The notes: a model not told the origin generated them from the letters alone. A DNA stretch of 64,000 nt from Pirellulales bacterium (GCA_019694435.1 JAIBBZ010000010.1:1-64000), one strand, 5' to 3'; shown: positions 37,172 to 46,895, numbered from the stretch's first letter. A program made the numbers and translations.

Positions 37172-38734
37172 ATGACCGTCCGTACGCGATTTGCCCCCAG
37201 TCCGACCGGCTATCTGCACATCGGCGGCGTGCGCACGGCGCTGTTTTGCTGGCTGTTCTCGCGGCGGCATGGCGGCAAATTCATCCTCCGCATCGACGAT
37301 ACCGACCAGGTCCGCAACGTCGACGCGGCCCTGGCGCCCATCCTCCACGGCTTCCGCTGGCTGGGCATCGACTGGGACGAAGGGCCGGAAGTCGGCGGGC
37401 CGCACGCGCCCTACTTCCAGTCGCAGCGTCTGCCGCGCTATCAGGCCGAAGCGGCCCGGCTGCTGGCCTCGGGCCATGCCTATCGCGACTATGCGACTCC
37501 CGAAGAGTTGCAGGCCGAGCGCGAGCAGGCCCAGGCCGAAAAGCGGCCCTTCCTGTACAGCCGCCGTTGGATGGCCGCTACGCCGCAAGACGCCGAGCGC
37601 TTCGAGGCCGAGGGCCGCGCGGGCGTCGTGCGGCTCAAAATGCCCCGTGAGGGTACCCTCGTGCTCGACGACCTGGTGCGGGGCCGAGTCGAGTTCGATT
37701 GGGCCCGCGAGCAGGATCATGTGATCCAGCGCTCCGACGGGACGTGCCTGTACCACCTGGCAAGCGTCGTCGACGACTTCGACTATGAGATCACGCACGT
37801 GGTCCGTTCCGAGGAGCATCTTTCGAACACACCGCGGCAGGTGTACATCGCCCAGTCGTTGGGCTACCCACTGCCGCAATATGCCCATCTGCCGTACGTC
37901 GCCGAGCCGGGCAGCAAGAACAAGCTCAGCAAGCGCAAGCTCGAGAAGTATCTCAAGAATCCCGATTTCGCGACCATCAACGACCACGGCCGCAAGATTG
38001 CCGAGGCCCTGGGCCTGACCGTTTCGGCGGAGACGTTCAATCCGGTGATCGTCGATTTCTATGAACAGGTCGGCTATCTGCCGCACGCCGTCTTGAACTA
38101 CCTCCTGCTGTTGGGCTGGTCGCTCGACGATCGCACCGAGTTTCTGTCGCGCGAAGAGATGATCGCCAATTTCTCGTTGGACCGCGTCACCAAGGCCCCC
38201 GCCAGTCTCGACACCAAGAAGCTTTGGTCGTTCCAGGATCACTGGATGCGCGAATTGCCGCTCGCCGCGAAGGTGGACATGATGCTGCCCTTCATGCAGC
38301 GGGCCGGGCTGATTGCCGATCCTGCGCCTGCGGAAGACGTCGCGCTGCTGTCGCGCGTCGTGGAGGCCTCCGGCGATCGGATCAAGGTGGCGGGTGACGT
38401 GCTGGCGTATGCCGGATTCTTTTTCTGCGACGAGCTGCACTATGAAGAACGCGATTTCGACAAGCGGATCCGCGCGGCGGGCGCCCCCGAACGGCTCGCC
38501 CAGTTCCGCGAGCAGCTCGCCGCCGTGGCGCCGTTCGAAGTCGCCGATCTCGAAACGGCGCTCAATGCGTTTGTTGCCGCCCAAGGCATCAAGCCGGGCG
38601 ATATCGTGCACGCCGTGCGCGTCGCCGTGACCGGCAAGGGCGTCGGCCCGGGCCTGTTCGATTGCCTGGCGATCTTGGGACGCGAAAAGTGCCTGGCTCG
38701 CATCGATCGAGCCTTGGCCCGGGCAGCCGGTTGA
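37172..38734 (+). CDS. gltX: glutamyl-tRNA synthetase
   Basis: 520 residues. It charges tRNA-Glu and, in bacteria lacking GlnRS, also tRNA-Gln. The class I motif HIGG is at 16-19 in [17 protein letters not shown] and the KMSKS equivalent is KLSKR (251-255). Segments [20 protein letters not shown] and [10 protein letters not shown] are typical. The C-terminal anticodon domain is longer than the usual 470-residue enzyme, with an additional loop after KLSKR ([17 protein letters not shown]), as I recall from planctomycete GltX. The ATG follows a weak ribosome site. No glnS is in the window. Confidence 0.96.
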   Translation: MTVRTRFAPSPTGYLHIGGVRTALFCWLFSRRHGGKFILRIDDTDQVRNVDAALAPILHGFRWLGIDWDEGPEVGGPHAPYFQSQRLPRYQAEAARLLASGHAYRDYATPEELQAEREQAQAEKRPFLYSRRWMAATPQDAERFEAEGRAGVVRLKMPREGTLVLDDLVRGRVEFDWAREQDHVIQRSDGTCLYHLASVVDDFDYEITHVVRSEEHLSNTPRQVYIAQSLGYPLPQYAHLPYVAEPGSKNKLSKRKLEKYLKNPDFATINDHGRKIAEALGLTVSAETFNPVIVDFYEQVGYLPHAVLNYLLLLGWSLDDRTEFLSREEMIANFSLDRVTKAPASLDTKKLWSFQDHWMRELPLAAKVDMMLPFMQRAGLIADPAPAEDVALLSRVVEASGDRIKVAGDVLAYAGFFFCDELHYEERDFDKRIRAAGAPERLAQFREQLAAVAPFEVADLETALNAFVAAQGIKPGDIVHAVRVAVTGKGVGPGLFDCLAILGREKCLARIDRALARAAG

Positions 38735-38829
38735 CGCCGCTCAGCCGCGGACCCTTGTATCGCGGCGCCCCGGCGTGATAATCGGCCCGCGCTGCGTAAC
38801 GTCGAATTTCGCCCGAGGAACACCCCGTC

Positions 38830-39732
38830 ATGCCGTTGCTAGTCGTCGGATCGGTGGCGCTGGATAGCGTCGAAACCCCGCAGGAAACCCGCGACAACGT
38901 CCTGGGAGGGTCGGCCGTCTATTTTTCGTACGCGGCCAGCTATTTCACCTCGGTCCGGCTGGTCGGCGTGGTCGGCGAAGACTGGCCGTCGGCGCACACC
39001 TCGCTGCTCCAGGCGCGCAAGATCGACACCTCGGGCCTGCAAGTCGTCCCCGGCGCGGCCACGTTCCGCTGGCGGGGCAAATACCTGCCCAACATGAACG
39101 ATCGGGAGACGCTCGAAGTCCATCTGAACGTCTTCGAGCAATTCAACCCGGTGCTCAGCGACGAGCACCGCCGGGCCAAGTTCGTGTTCCTGGCCAATGG
39201 CTCGCCGGTCGTGCAGCTGCGCGTGCTCGAGCAGGTGCCCGGCGCCGAACTGACCGTGGCCGACACGATGGATCTCTGGATCCGCACGCAGCACGACGAG
39301 CTGTTGGAGCTGCTGCAGCGCGTCGACGGCCTCGTGATGAACGACTCCGAGGCGAAGCTGCTGACCGACGACGAAAACCTCGTCCGCGCCGGTCACAAGA
39401 TTCGCGCGCTGGGGCCCCGGTTTGTCGTGATCAAAAAAGGCGAGCACGGGGCGATGTTCTTCGGCGAGCACGAGACCTATGTGATGCCTGCGTACCCGAC
39501 CCCCAACGTGGTCGACCCGACCGGCGCCGGCGACAGTTTTGCCGGCGGCATGATGGGCTATCTCGCCGCGCGGGGCAATTTCGAGCCTCGCACCCTCAAG
39601 GAAGCCATGGCCTATGGCACGCTCGTGGCGAGCTTCAATGTCGAGGATTTCAGCCTCGAGCGCATGAAACAGATCGAACGCCAGGACCTCGAGCAGCGAA
39701 TGGCCGAATATCGCCGGATGCTGAGCTTTTAG
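38830..39732 (+). CDS. PfkB-family sugar/nucleoside kinase
   Basis: 300 residues. The ribokinase-like fold has an N-terminal VGSVALDSVETP strand, the GGSAVYFSYAAS motif (26-37), the central MNDSEAKLLT and the C-terminal signature DPTGAGDSFAGG (229-240) with catalytic Asp235 and the anion hole. The reaction is ATP-dependent phosphorylation of a sugar or nucleoside-like substrate. The Asn/Asp pattern at the substrate end (VVGEDWPSAH) does not identify it. It lies 95 bp after gltX and 46 bp before thpR on the same strand, a likely operon. Confidence 0.88.
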   Translation: MPLLVVGSVALDSVETPQETRDNVLGGSAVYFSYAASYFTSVRLVGVVGEDWPSAHTSLLQARKIDTSGLQVVPGAATFRWRGKYLPNMNDRETLEVHLNVFEQFNPVLSDEHRRAKFVFLANGSPVVQLRVLEQVPGAELTVADTMDLWIRTQHDELLELLQRVDGLVMNDSEAKLLTDDENLVRAGHKIRALGPRFVVIKKGEHGAMFFGEHETYVMPAYPTPNVVDPTGAGDSFAGGMMGYLAARGNFEPRTLKEAMAYGTLVASFNVEDFSLERMKQIERQDLEQRMAEYRRMLSF

Positions 39733-39778
39733 CGGAACGGACGTTGCGCCGGCCGGCGCAACCCCCGGAGCGTGGGCC

Positions 39779-40363
39779 ATGCCCCAGGTCTTTCGTACGT
39801 TTGTGGCCTTGGATCTGAGTGCGGGCATACTCAAACAGGCCGGTTCACTCATCGATCGGCTGCGATCCACGGCCGCGCAAGTGCGCTGGGCCCATGCCGG
39901 CCAGATGCACCTCACGCTCAATTTCCTGGGCGACGTGGCCGTCGCCGGCGTAACCGACGTTTGTCAGATGGTGGCCGAGGCCGCTGCGCAGCATACGGCC
40001 TTTACCGTGCAGGTTGCCGGCGTGGGGGCCTTTCCCTCGGTCGACCGGCCGCGCGTCGTCTGGCTCGGGGTGACCGCAGGAGCCGAGCACGTCGCGGCGC
40101 TGCAGCGCACGCTCGAGGCGGCGCTCGAAGTTGCCGGGTTTCGTCCCGAGGAGCGACGCTTCACGCCGCACGTGACGATCGGCCGCGTGAAAGGCCTGCC
40201 TCGGGGCGACCGGACGCTGGCCGACCTGCTGCATCGTGAAGCCGCCTGCGATTGCGGTAAGATGCCCGTCGGCGAGGTGGTGGTGTATTCCAGCACCCTG
40301 AGTGCGCAGGGCCCGACTTACGAGGTCCTGAGCCGCGCGCGGCTGCAGCCAGCCGGGACCTGA
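39779..40363 (+). CDS. thpR: RNA 2',3'-cyclic phosphodiesterase
   Basis: 194 residues. It is a 2H phosphoesterase with both HxT/Sx motifs: His44 in HLTLNFLG and His131 in TPHVTIGRVK. It opens RNA 2',3'-cyclic phosphate ends to 2'-phosphates. Other family marks are FRTFVALDLS at the start and VDRPRVVWLGV in the middle. Length matches LigT/ThpR. Its stop is 222 bp before recA; a T-rich stretch at 40411-40418 might end its transcript. Confidence 0.92.
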   Translation: MPQVFRTFVALDLSAGILKQAGSLIDRLRSTAAQVRWAHAGQMHLTLNFLGDVAVAGVTDVCQMVAEAAAQHTAFTVQVAGVGAFPSVDRPRVVWLGVTAGAEHVAALQRTLEAALEVAGFRPEERRFTPHVTIGRVKGLPRGDRTLADLLHREAACDCGKMPVGEVVVYSSTLSAQGPTYEVLSRARLQPAGT

Positions 40364-40585
40364 TTCGGTTGTCCGCCTGGCCGCAAACGCTAGCATTCGC
40401 CCGAATTTCCCCTTTTTTTCACCCGCAAAGGAGGGCCAACGCAGCCACCGACAAAAACACGGCAAAGAACTCTTGAACCGCAGGAGCGAGACCGATAACA
40501 TGATCAGACGTTCACTATACGCCTGAACACGTATCCAAGCCTCCCCCAACGGTCCTTCGCCCGTTCTGCCGTGAAAGGAAACTCG
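40364..40585 (+). promoter_or_regulatory. recA upstream region with GTTCA-N9-TGAAC dyad
   Basis: The 222-bp region before recA contains an interrupted palindrome at 40510-40528 (GTTCA, 9-nt spacer, TGAAC), 58 bp before the recA ATG. GTTC/GAAC half-sites are used by several LexA families, though normally with other spacers (for example GAAC-N4-GTTC). This may be a LexA operator variant, but no lexA gene is in the window. A run of T (40411-40418) might mark a weak terminator of thpR. The ribosome site AAAGGAA sits 6 nt before the start. Confidence 0.4.
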
Positions 40586-41788
40586 ATGTCCCTGGTTGCC
40601 ACCGCCCCGAAATCGAACCATCGCATGGCCAAGAAGGATGCACCGGCGGCCCCCGCTGCCTCGAAGGTTGCCGCTAAGGCGGGCGACGGCAAGGCCGCGC
40701 CGGCCGAAGGCAAGGCTGCCGGCAAGAAAGACAAGGACCCGGCCCGCAAGCTCCTCGAGCAGAACGCGACGCTGAAAACCACGATCGCGCAGATCGAGAA
40801 AGAGTTCGGCGAAGGGGCCATCATGCCCCTGGGCAGCGACCACATCGGCCCAATCGAGGGCATCAGCACCGGCAGCTTGTCGCTCGACCTGGCGCTGGGA
40901 GGGCAGGGGATCCCCCGTGGCCGCGTCATCGAGATTTACGGCCCGGAATCGAGCGGTAAGACGACGCTGGCCCTGCACGTCGTGGCCCGGGCTCAGCAGG
41001 CCGGCGGCATCGCCGCGTTCATCGACGCCGAGCATGCCCTCGACCCAAGCTGGGCGAAAAAGCTCGGCGTAGAGCTGGAAACGCTGCTGGTCAGCCAGCC
41101 GAGCAGCGGCGAAGAGGCCATGCACATTACCGAGATGCTGGTCAAATCGAACGCGGTTGACGTGATCGTCGTCGACTCGGTCGCGGCCCTGGTGCCGAAG
41201 AAAGAACTCGAAGGCGAAATCGGCGACTCGCACGTCGGTTTGCAGGCCCGGTTGATGAGCCAGGCGCTGCGCAAGCTGACCGGGGCGATCAACCGCTCGC
41301 GGACCAGCGTGATCTTCATCAACCAGATTCGTGAGAAGATCGGCGTGATGTTCGGCAGCCCGGAAACCACCCCCGGCGGCCGGGCCCTGAAGTTTTATGC
41401 CTCTTGCCGGATCGACGTTCGCCGGATCGGCTCGCTCAAGGAGGGGGAAGAGGTCGTCGGTCAGCGGGTGCGGACCAAGGTGGTCAAAAACAAGGTGGCC
41501 CCGCCGTTCCGGATCGCCGAGTTTGATATGATGCATACCAACGGCATCAGCTATGAGGGGGATGTGCTCGATCTGGCCATTGCCCAAAAGCTGGTGGTGC
41601 GTTCGGGCGCCTGGTTCCGGTATGGCGATTTGCAACTGGGTCAGGGGCGCGAAAAGACGCGGCAATACCTGGTCGATAACGCCGCGTTCACCGAAGAATT
41701 GAAGAACAAGATCCTGGCGGCGGGCGCCCCCTTGGAAAAACTCGGGGCGGCCGGCGCGGAGGATACGAGCGGGTCGCCTGACGAATGA
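40586..41788 (+). CDS. recA: recombinase A with Lys/Ala-rich N-terminal extension
   Basis: 400 residues from the ATG at 40586. The core (about 55-390) is a standard RecA: Walker [10 protein letters not shown] (119-127), [11 protein letters not shown], the L2-loop [20 protein letters not shown] and the DNA-binding C-terminal part. It forms filaments for homologous recombination and induces SOS cleavage. The first about 50 residues ([20 protein letters not shown] and [20 protein letters not shown]) are a low-complexity basic extension absent from E. coli RecA, which starts near residue 55 here. The gene lies 87 bp upstream of the HtrA-like protease. Confidence 0.97.
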   Translation: MSLVATAPKSNHRMAKKDAPAAPAASKVAAKAGDGKAAPAEGKAAGKKDKDPARKLLEQNATLKTTIAQIEKEFGEGAIMPLGSDHIGPIEGISTGSLSLDLALGGQGIPRGRVIEIYGPESSGKTTLALHVVARAQQAGGIAAFIDAEHALDPSWAKKLGVELETLLVSQPSSGEEAMHITEMLVKSNAVDVIVVDSVAALVPKKELEGEIGDSHVGLQARLMSQALRKLTGAINRSRTSVIFINQIREKIGVMFGSPETTPGGRALKFYASCRIDVRRIGSLKEGEEVVGQRVRTKVVKNKVAPPFRIAEFDMMHTNGISYEGDVLDLAIAQKLVVRSGAWFRYGDLQLGQGREKTRQYLVDNAAFTEELKNKILAAGAPLEKLGAAGAEDTSGSPDE

Positions 41789-41874
41789 CGCCGCCGCGGT
41801 AGACGCCGCGCAGCGCGAGCAGGCCTCCGAATCGACACGGGACCGCCCCGCCCGCCTTGTGCGAGATACCGCCG

Positions 41875-43425
41875 ATGGCCGAAACGACTCGGTTTGCTGG
41901 GCCGCCTCAGAACCCCATCGCGCCGCCCGACGGCCGCGCCAAGACGCACACGTTCGCACGCTGCTGGGTTGCGCAGGCGTTACGGCTGGCACTGATGGCC
42001 GCCGCATGCCTGGCAACACTGCCCGCCCGGGCACAGTCGGCCCCCGATGCAGCGACCGGCCTGCAGTTGGCCGCGTCGATCGAGCAATCGATGGTCGCCG
42101 CGATTGGCGAGGCGGAAAAATCCGTCGTGGCGATTGCCCGCATTCGGCGCAACGACGCCGAAGGCGGCCCGGCTGGCCCCCTGTTCGATCCTTTCGGTCA
42201 ACAGGCTACGACGAACGAAGAGTCCGATCCGAGCCAGCCCGGCTTCATCCCGACCGATTTCGGAACGGGCGTGGTGGTCGACCGCAGCGGACTGGTGTTG
42301 ACCTGCAACCACGTTCTGGGCGACAGCGACAACAGCATCTATCGGGTGACGACGATCGACCGGCGTACCTACAACGCCAAGGTCAAAGCGAGCGACACTC
42401 GCAGCGATCTGGCCGTATTGCAGCTGGAAGACGCCTCGGGCCTGACGCCGATCAAATTCGGTAACGGCGCCGCACTGCGCAAGGGGCAGATCGTCATCGC
42501 GCTAGGGAACCCCTATGCGATCGCCCGCGACGGCCAGGCCAGCGCGAGTTGGGGCATCGTGGCGAACCTTTCGCGCAAAGCCGCGCCGGGCGCCAAGGAC
42601 GAATCGCAGCGTCCGCGTTCGACGCTGCACCATTACGGCACGCTGATCCAGACCGATGCCAAGCTGAATCTGGGCACCAGCGGCGGGGCACTGGTAAATC
42701 TCAAGGGGGAAATGGTCGGCCTCACGACCGCCTTGGCGGCCATCGTTGGCTATGAACAATCGGCCGGCTATGCAGTGCCGGTCGACGAGACCTTTTTGCG
42801 CGTCCTCGAGGACCTCAAGCAGGGGCGCGAAGTGCAATACGGATTGCTGGGCATTTTGCCGAACAACTTGTCGGCCGACGACATCCGCGGAGGCCGGCAG
42901 GGTGCGCTGGTGACCGGAGTACAGGTGGGCACTCCCGCTCAGCGGTTTCTCGAGCCGGAAGACGTGATCACCGCCGTCAACGGACAGCCGGTCTTCGATG
43001 CCGACAGCCTGGTGTTGAACGTGGGTCGCCTCGAGGCCGGCGCCACCGCCGCGCTGAACATCGAACGCGGCGGGCGGCAAATGCGCGTGGCCGTCGAACT
43101 GGCCAAGTTTCCCGTGGCGGGCAAGCGCGTGTTCACGCCTGAGCCCGCCTGGCGAGGATTGCGGGTCGATTACAAGACGGCGCTGCTCGACCAGGCCGCC
43201 GGGGTGATCCCGCCCGAAGACTGCGTGGTGGTGATCGACGTCGCGTCGGACAGTTCCGCGTGGAACGCGGGCTTGCGCCCCGGCATGTATATCAGCCACG
43301 TCGATGGCCGCCCGGTGCGCAACCCACGCGATTTTCGCGAAGCGGTGGCCGATAAATCGGCGCCCGTGCGCGTGCTACTCCCGTTGGGTACGGACAGCGA
43401 GCGAACTCGCGTCATCGCGCCCTAG
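41875..43425 (+). CDS. HtrA/DegP-like serine protease with two PDZ domains
   Basis: 516 residues from the ATG at 41875. A signal region (CWVAQALRLALMAAACLATLPARAQ, 30-54) precedes a trypsin-like protease with His146 (TCNHVLGD), Asp178 (TRSDLAVLQL) and Ser269 in NLGTSGGAL, a complete triad. Two PDZ domains follow (about 315-405 and 420-510: GALVTGVQVGTPAQRFLEPE and DSSAWNAGLRPGMYISHVDG). It is periplasmic quality-control-type, degrading or refolding damaged envelope proteins. An unusual 12-15 residue loop precedes Ser269. Same strand as recA and 381 bp before alaS. Confidence 0.9.
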   Translation: MAETTRFAGPPQNPIAPPDGRAKTHTFARCWVAQALRLALMAAACLATLPARAQSAPDAATGLQLAASIEQSMVAAIGEAEKSVVAIARIRRNDAEGGPAGPLFDPFGQQATTNEESDPSQPGFIPTDFGTGVVVDRSGLVLTCNHVLGDSDNSIYRVTTIDRRTYNAKVKASDTRSDLAVLQLEDASGLTPIKFGNGAALRKGQIVIALGNPYAIARDGQASASWGIVANLSRKAAPGAKDESQRPRSTLHHYGTLIQTDAKLNLGTSGGALVNLKGEMVGLTTALAAIVGYEQSAGYAVPVDETFLRVLEDLKQGREVQYGLLGILPNNLSADDIRGGRQGALVTGVQVGTPAQRFLEPEDVITAVNGQPVFDADSLVLNVGRLEAGATAALNIERGGRQMRVAVELAKFPVAGKRVFTPEPAWRGLRVDYKTALLDQAAGVIPPEDCVVVIDVASDSSAWNAGLRPGMYISHVDGRPVRNPRDFREAVADKSAPVRVLLPLGTDSERTRVIAP

Positions 43426-43806
43426 GCAGCCAGGCTAGGCGCCCCAGGTAGCCACAACGGCGTGCCGTGTCGCTGGCCTTTGCACTCCGCAGTCGCTTTT
43501 TTTCTCAAGCGCATTGGCCGTCGAACGATCGGCGCCCAGGCACGGCATCGCCGCGGCCCGGCAACCTGGCCATTACCCCTGAAGCTGTAAGACATTACCG
43601 CCTAGGCGGATTTTAGGGGCAGCGGTATCATGACCTGTTTGAGCCGCGGTCCGCCAGGGTCGGGCGGTGAATGGCTTCGCCATTAGCTGCCCGTCTTCGG
43701 GGCTGTCGCACTGCGATTTGGAAGCTGTCGCACTGCGATTGCCGGCCACCGTCTCCCCGGCACAGCGCTCGTCCCGAACCTGACTTCAGCCGCTACCTGA
43801 TCGCCC
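43426..43806 (+). other. alaS upstream region with a 17-bp direct repeat
   Basis: 381 bp without a gene. It contains a perfect 17-bp direct repeat (43702-43718 and 43724-43740, period 22 bp) 67 bp before the alaS ATG, and a T-rich tract at 43497-43504 after the protease gene that might be part of a weak terminator. A tRNA-like or T-box structure could not be recognised. The repeat may be a regulator site or a leader RNA element. Confidence 0.45.
43702..43740 (+). repeat. 17-bp perfect direct repeat upstream of alaS
   Basis: Two copies of a 17-mer beginning gctgtcgcactgcg and ending att, separated by 5 bp, so the period is 22 bp, two helical turns. That spacing suits two protein dimers bound on one face. 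No known motif was matched. Confidence 0.6.
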
Positions 43807-46428
43807 ATGCAGACCGACGAAATCCGCGAGAAGTACCTGGCTTTCTTTGAGTCGAAGGGCTGCGTGCGCCGCCCCAGCGACGTGCTTGTGCCCCACTGGG
43901 ACCCCTCGGTGCTGTTCACGCCGGCCGGCATGAACCAGTTCAAAGATCACTTCCTGGGCAAGTGCAAACTCGAGTTCACCCGCGCGACAACGTGCCAGAA
44001 GTGTCTGCGGACGGGCGACATCGACAACGTGGGCCGCACGGCCTATCACCACACGTTCTTCGAGATGCTCGGCAACTTCAGCTTCGGCGACTACTTCAAG
44101 CTCGAAGCGATCGTCTGGGCGTGGGAATTTCTCACCAGCAAGGCCTGGCTCGGAATCGACCCGAACCGGTTGACGGTATCGGTCTACCAGGACGACGACG
44201 AGGCGGCCAACATCTGGATGGAACAGGTCGGCCTGCCGGCCTCGCGCATCACGCGCATGGGCGAAAACGACAACTTCTGGCCGGCCGGCGCTCCGAGCCA
44301 CGGCCCCGACGGTGTGTGCGGCCCCTGCAGCGAGATCTTCTATCACACCGAAAAGCAGGGCGAAGTCGAGATCTGGAATCTCGTCTTCACGCAGTTCAAT
44401 CGCGTGGGCGAACCGCCCGACAATCTCCGCCCGCTGCCCAGCAAGAATATCGACACGGGCATGGGCCTCGAGCGTGCCGCCTCGGTGCTGCAAGGGGCCG
44501 ACACGAATTTTCACATCGACATCTTCAAGCCCCTGGTGGCCAAAGCGGCCGAGATTTGCGGGCAGAAATACGATCCAGCGAGCGAGACGGGACGACGACT
44601 GCGGCGCATCGCCGACCACCTGCGGGCCTGCGTGTTCGCAATCCACGAAAACGTCTATCCCGGGCCAGACAAGGAAAAATATGTCGTCCGCCGTTTGTTG
44701 CGCCGGGCCGTACTCGACGCGCACCAGATGAACGTCCGCGAGCCGCTGCTGCACAATCTCGCGAGCGTGGTGGCCCAAGTGATGGGCCGGCCCTATCCGG
44801 AATTGAAAGACAGCGTCAATCGCGTGGCCGACGTGATTCGCCGCGAGGAGGCCAGCTTCCTGGCCACGATCGACTCGGGCCTGGAACGCATCGACCGCTT
44901 GTTCCGCGCGCTGAAAGACCAGGGCCGCGTGATGGTCTCGGGCAGCGAAGCGGCCGATATGTATACGACCTACGGGTTCCCGCCGGAGTTGTTCGAGACG
45001 CTGGCCGCCGAACACAACCTGACGTTCGATTGGGACGGCTACCGCGCCGAGATGGAAAAGCACGGCGACAAGTCGGGCCGCCGCAAGTTCGAATTGTTCC
45101 AGACCGGCCCGCTCGACGCACTCAAGAAGGCCTACGGCACGACCACCTTCCTCGGCTACGATCGGATCGAGTCCCCGGCAAAGATCGTCGGCATCGTCGC
45201 TCAGGATCACCTGTGCGAAGCGGTCGACGAGATCGGCCATGCCGAGCCGATCCGCGTGGTCCTCGATCAGACCCCGTTCTACGGCGAAGGCGGCGGCCAG
45301 GTGGGCGACACGGGCCAGATCACCGGCGAGGGGTTCGAGTTTGAAGTGGTCGACACCCTGAAGGACGGCGGCCTGCTGGTCCACGTCGGCCATCTGCGCC
45401 AAGGAAGGATGAAACTCGGCTCGCAAGCCACGGCCCGGGTCGACGCCGTACGGCGCCAGGCCATCCGCCGGGCGCATTCGGCCACGCACGTGCTGCACTA
45501 CGCGTTGCAGAAGCATCTCGGCGGACATGCCCAGCAGCGCGGCTCGAAGGTCGACCGCGACCTGCTGCGATTCGATTTCACGAATCCCTCGGCCGTGACG
45601 CGCGAGCAGCTGGCCACGATCGAAGACGAGGTGAATGCCCGTATCCTCGATGCGGCACCCGTCGCCTGGCAGATGCTCCCCCTGACCGAGGCGCGCTCAC
45701 ACGGCGCCATGATGCTGTTCGGCGAGAAGTATCCCGACGAGGTCCGCATGGTCTCGATGGGCGGTTTCAGCAAGGAGCTGTGCGGCGGCACCCACGTGGA
45801 CAACACCGCGCAGATCGGGCTGTTTCGCCTGGTTGGCGAGGAAAGCGTGTCGGCTGGTACCCGACGCATCACGGCCCTGACCGGCGCCGCGGCACTGGCC
45901 GACATGCGCAAGACGCAGAACCTGCTCGCCGAGGCGGCCGCAGCTCTCAGGGTGCCGCTCGACAAGGTGCCCGAACGCGCCGAAACACTGGCCAAGGAGA
46001 ATCGCGAACTGAAGAAACAGGCCACGGCCGCGCCGGCCAAGGGCGACCGGAGCCTCGAGAGCCTGTTGGCCGGGGCCGAAGACATCGGCGGCACGAAAGT
46101 GATCGTGGCCGAGGTGCCGGCGCCGGTGCCCATGTTGCGGCAGTACATCGACTCGCTGCGCAAACAGGCAGCGCCCGCGGCCGTGCTGCTGGCGGCTCGC
46201 GACGGCGACAAAGTGATGCTCGTCGCGGGCGTGAGCCGAGATCTGGAGCAGCGCGGCGTCAGCGCGGCCGAATGGATTCGCTCGCCGGCGGCGTTGGTTG
46301 GCGGCAGCGGGGGCGGCCGCGCCGACATGGCCCAGGCCGGCGGCAAGGATCCCGCACACCTTGCGGCCGCCTTGGACGAGGCCCGCAAGGGCATCCGCGA
46401 CCTGCTGGCGGCCAGTGCGGCGAAGTAG
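43807..46428 (+). CDS. alaS: alanyl-tRNA synthetase
   Basis: 873 residues, normal length. It charges tRNA-Ala and edits mischarged Ser/Gly. Visible marks: class II motif 2-type FTRATTCQKCLRTGDIDN, GMGLERAASVLQG (motif 3), the editing-domain histidines RAHSATHVLHYAL (about 554-566) with the later CGGTHVDN (Cys near 659), and the C-terminal DHHA1-like domain (VGGSGGGRADMAQAGG at about 834-849). All catalytic and zinc positions appear intact. It starts at an ATG with a weak ribosome site after a 381-bp leader. Confidence 0.97.
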   Translation: MQTDEIREKYLAFFESKGCVRRPSDVLVPHWDPSVLFTPAGMNQFKDHFLGKCKLEFTRATTCQKCLRTGDIDNVGRTAYHHTFFEMLGNFSFGDYFKLEAIVWAWEFLTSKAWLGIDPNRLTVSVYQDDDEAANIWMEQVGLPASRITRMGENDNFWPAGAPSHGPDGVCGPCSEIFYHTEKQGEVEIWNLVFTQFNRVGEPPDNLRPLPSKNIDTGMGLERAASVLQGADTNFHIDIFKPLVAKAAEICGQKYDPASETGRRLRRIADHLRACVFAIHENVYPGPDKEKYVVRRLLRRAVLDAHQMNVREPLLHNLASVVAQVMGRPYPELKDSVNRVADVIRREEASFLATIDSGLERIDRLFRALKDQGRVMVSGSEAADMYTTYGFPPELFETLAAEHNLTFDWDGYRAEMEKHGDKSGRRKFELFQTGPLDALKKAYGTTTFLGYDRIESPAKIVGIVAQDHLCEAVDEIGHAEPIRVVLDQTPFYGEGGGQVGDTGQITGEGFEFEVVDTLKDGGLLVHVGHLRQGRMKLGSQATARVDAVRRQAIRRAHSATHVLHYALQKHLGGHAQQRGSKVDRDLLRFDFTNPSAVTREQLATIEDEVNARILDAAPVAWQMLPLTEARSHGAMMLFGEKYPDEVRMVSMGGFSKELCGGTHVDNTAQIGLFRLVGEESVSAGTRRITALTGAAALADMRKTQNLLAEAAAALRVPLDKVPERAETLAKENRELKKQATAAPAKGDRSLESLLAGAEDIGGTKVIVAEVPAPVPMLRQYIDSLRKQAAPAAVLLAARDGDKVMLVAGVSRDLEQRGVSAAEWIRSPAALVGGSGGGRADMAQAGGKDPAHLAAALDEARKGIRDLLAASAAK

Positions 46429-46471
46429 ACCGCCAGCCGCAACTCGTCGAAATCCGCGGCACGCGCAGCGG

Positions 46472-46501
46472 TTGACAGGGTTCGGCCACGGTCTTTACGA
46501 T
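46472..46501 (+). promoter_or_regulatory. sigma-70-type promoter for rpmF
   Basis: TTGACA at 46472-46477 and TACGAT at 46496-46501 with an 18-bp spacer, about 70 bp before the rpmF ATG. It is the best consensus match seen in the window and sits in the expected place for a ribosomal-protein gene. Confidence 0.65.
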
Positions 46502-46570
46502 GACGGGCTCGCTTGCCTGCCCTGGGCCGTACCGGTCCCGACCTTTCTTGATTGTGTTCGAGGTGCCCCG

Positions 46571-46759
46571 ATGGCCGTACCGAAGCGCCGCCAGTCCAAC
46601 GCCCGTACCCGCACCCGTCGCGCGCACCACTTCGTCACGCCGATTCAGACGGTGAACTGCCCGCAGTGCAGCACGCCGCTGCCGTCGCACGTGGTGTGCC
46701 CCAACTGCGGCCACTACATGGGCCGGACGGTCGTCGACATGACGACGGAAAAGAAATAG
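46571..46759 (+). CDS. rpmF: ribosomal protein L32
   Basis: 62 residues. It starts MAVPKRRQSNARTRTRRAHH, the invariant L32 N-terminus, and has a zinc ribbon with C30, C33, C43 and C46, so it is the C+ zinc-binding form. It is part of the large ribosomal subunit. Lying just upstream of fabD it gives the common rpmF-fab arrangement, although plsX and fabH, which often sit between, are missing. A sigma-70-like promoter lies upstream. Confidence 0.97.
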   Translation: MAVPKRRQSNARTRTRRAHHFVTPIQTVNCPQCSTPLPSHVVCPNCGHYMGRTVVDMTTEKK

Positions 46760-46842
46760 CCCGCCGCCCCGGGCCTCGCTCGTGGCCGCCGCGCCTGTGC
46801 TGCAGGCCGGCCTGACGCTGCCCAAGGGCCGCGTCATCTGTT

Positions 46843-46876
46843 AAAACCTCCAGCGCCAAGTTTTCCGGGGGTTTTT
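46843..46876 (+). terminator. terminator/attenuator hairpin between rpmF and fabD
   Basis: A 9-bp stem with one G-T pair (46843-46851 and 46867-46875, 15-nt loop) runs into a short T run (TTTTT at 46872-46876). It is placed 83 nt after rpmF and only 20 nt before the fabD GTG, so it can end the rpmF transcript or modulate read-through into the fab genes. Confidence 0.55.
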
Positions 46877-46895
46877 ACGTGGAGACACCGACGCC

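Noticed and set aside
39845..42034. A 729-residue minus-strand frame antisense to thpR and recA
   Set aside because: Antisense shadow of two unmistakable genes.
43786..45528. A 580-residue minus-strand frame antisense to alaS
   Set aside because: Shadow of alaS; no motif of its own.
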